Assembly (NCBI GenBank): GCA_030765455.1
Contig: JAVCCM010000085.1
Coordinates: 55,742 to 119,741, forward strand
DNA from: Candidatus Electryonea clarkiae
Lineage (GTDB): Bacteria; Electryoneota; Electryoneia; Electryoneales; Electryoneaceae
Length of the DNA stretch: 64,000 nucleotides
Direction of reading: 5' to 3'
Made by a program: the position numbers and the translations under genes. A model generated the notes under the pieces. That model did no database searches, was not told the origin of the DNA, and worked only from the letters and a program-made list of their open reading frames with translations. This document shows, one piece after another, positions 63,745-64,000 of the stretch (within the stretch, counting starts at the first letter, position 1; the number at the start of each line of letters is the position of its first letter).

Positions 63745-64000
63745 GTCTAAAATACAGAAGCTCGCTTTGTTAAAGATTGAATCCTTTGACGAGGGGTTAA
63801 GTTGTTCAGTCAATTTTATAAGAAGCTTATGCTGTCTGGTTCTTCTTTCGACAGCTTCAAGATTTTACTAATTGGAAACTTTTTCCCATCCGGTCTGCCT
63901 GTTTTTTGCTATCGGCTGTTTACCGGCATAATTCAGGGACAACCCCGAACTGATTCACTGAAGATTACTTTACAATTATTAAAATCCGTATCCCCATCAA

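Larger units (their letters stand above)
63435..64000. other. 566-bp terminal intergenic region
   Basis: No supported gene. It holds a promoter candidate (63612-63640) and a half-copy of the GTCATTC element (63716-63744). A 71-codon frame here is partly translated repeat and is not credible. Confidence 0.4.

Noticed and set aside
63656..63871. 71-codon frame near the window end
   Set aside because: Its middle (CVILGLDPGIQSK) is translated GTCATTC repeat; no ribosome site and no family resemblance.

Overview
The window reads as a piece of chromosome from an uncultured bacterium of the Fibrobacteres-Chlorobi-Bacteroidetes (FCB) superphylum, of the Marinimicrobia / Calditrichota / KSB1 / Electryoneota type. 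This is an inference from three things: seven secreted proteins end in a type IX-style C-terminal sorting domain (YPNPFNP ... LLGQ ... SSGIYF ... K-VLLK), there is a GWxTD-domain protein, and there are outer-membrane barrels, a BamD lipoprotein and Lnt (a diderm envelope). The exact phylum cannot be fixed from this sequence alone. Base composition looks moderately AT-rich throughout.

Layout. 1-8.6 kb: the end of a secreted subtilisin, a convergent large secreted protein, two small outer-membrane-type proteins, a HicB antitoxin with a decayed HicA, a DinB-like protein and a REP-associated tyrosine transposase (RAYT) set among palindromic repeats. 8.9-13.6 kb: glnE, a frameshifted B12-binding radical SAM protein and a cupin. 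13.8-27.2 kb: a dense housekeeping run on the plus strand: yicC, gmk, rpoZ, coaBC, family-4 uracil-DNA glycosylase, dnaB, relA/spoT, HU, ruvX, a Gfo/Idh oxidoreductase, lnt, a small exported protein, bamD and nadD. 27.4-31.8 kb: a leaderless fibre-like protein behind a beta-helix lipoprotein, then an EamA transporter. 32.1-39.0 kb: smc, a GWxTD protein, a lone ABC ATPase and an aspartoacylase-like protein. 39.1-54.1 kb: a surface-protein island with four tandem minus-strand sorting-domain proteins (three of them seven-bladed FG-GAP-type propellers, one a parallel beta-helix), a TPR protein and a divergent fifth sorting-domain protein. 54.3-63.4 kb: a porin-like barrel, a PDZ/membrane/GAF/PP2C phosphatase, a membrane SGNH hydrolase and a lipoprotein with 31 TPR units. 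The last 0.57 kb has no gene.

The strongest unusual signal is non-coding. At least five families of short palindromic elements sit between genes. One family (six copies) starts with GTAG or GTAT before a hairpin, the architecture of REP sequences moved by RAYT transposases, and two copies form a REPIN-like inverted doublet. The RAYT itself is bracketed by perfect 28-bp inverted repeats. Another family (GTCATTCTCGGGCTTGAC ends, 80 bp) has two copies differing at one base on either side of the SGNH gene. The second theme is rapid remodelling of the secreted proteins: blocks of near-identical DNA lie in the segments that encode the sorting domains of otherwise unrelated proteins, and one propeller gene carries a frameshift in its first blade.

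No tRNA, rRNA, CRISPR array, prophage core or secretion-machine gene was seen. All functions are read from motifs by eye; no database search was possible.
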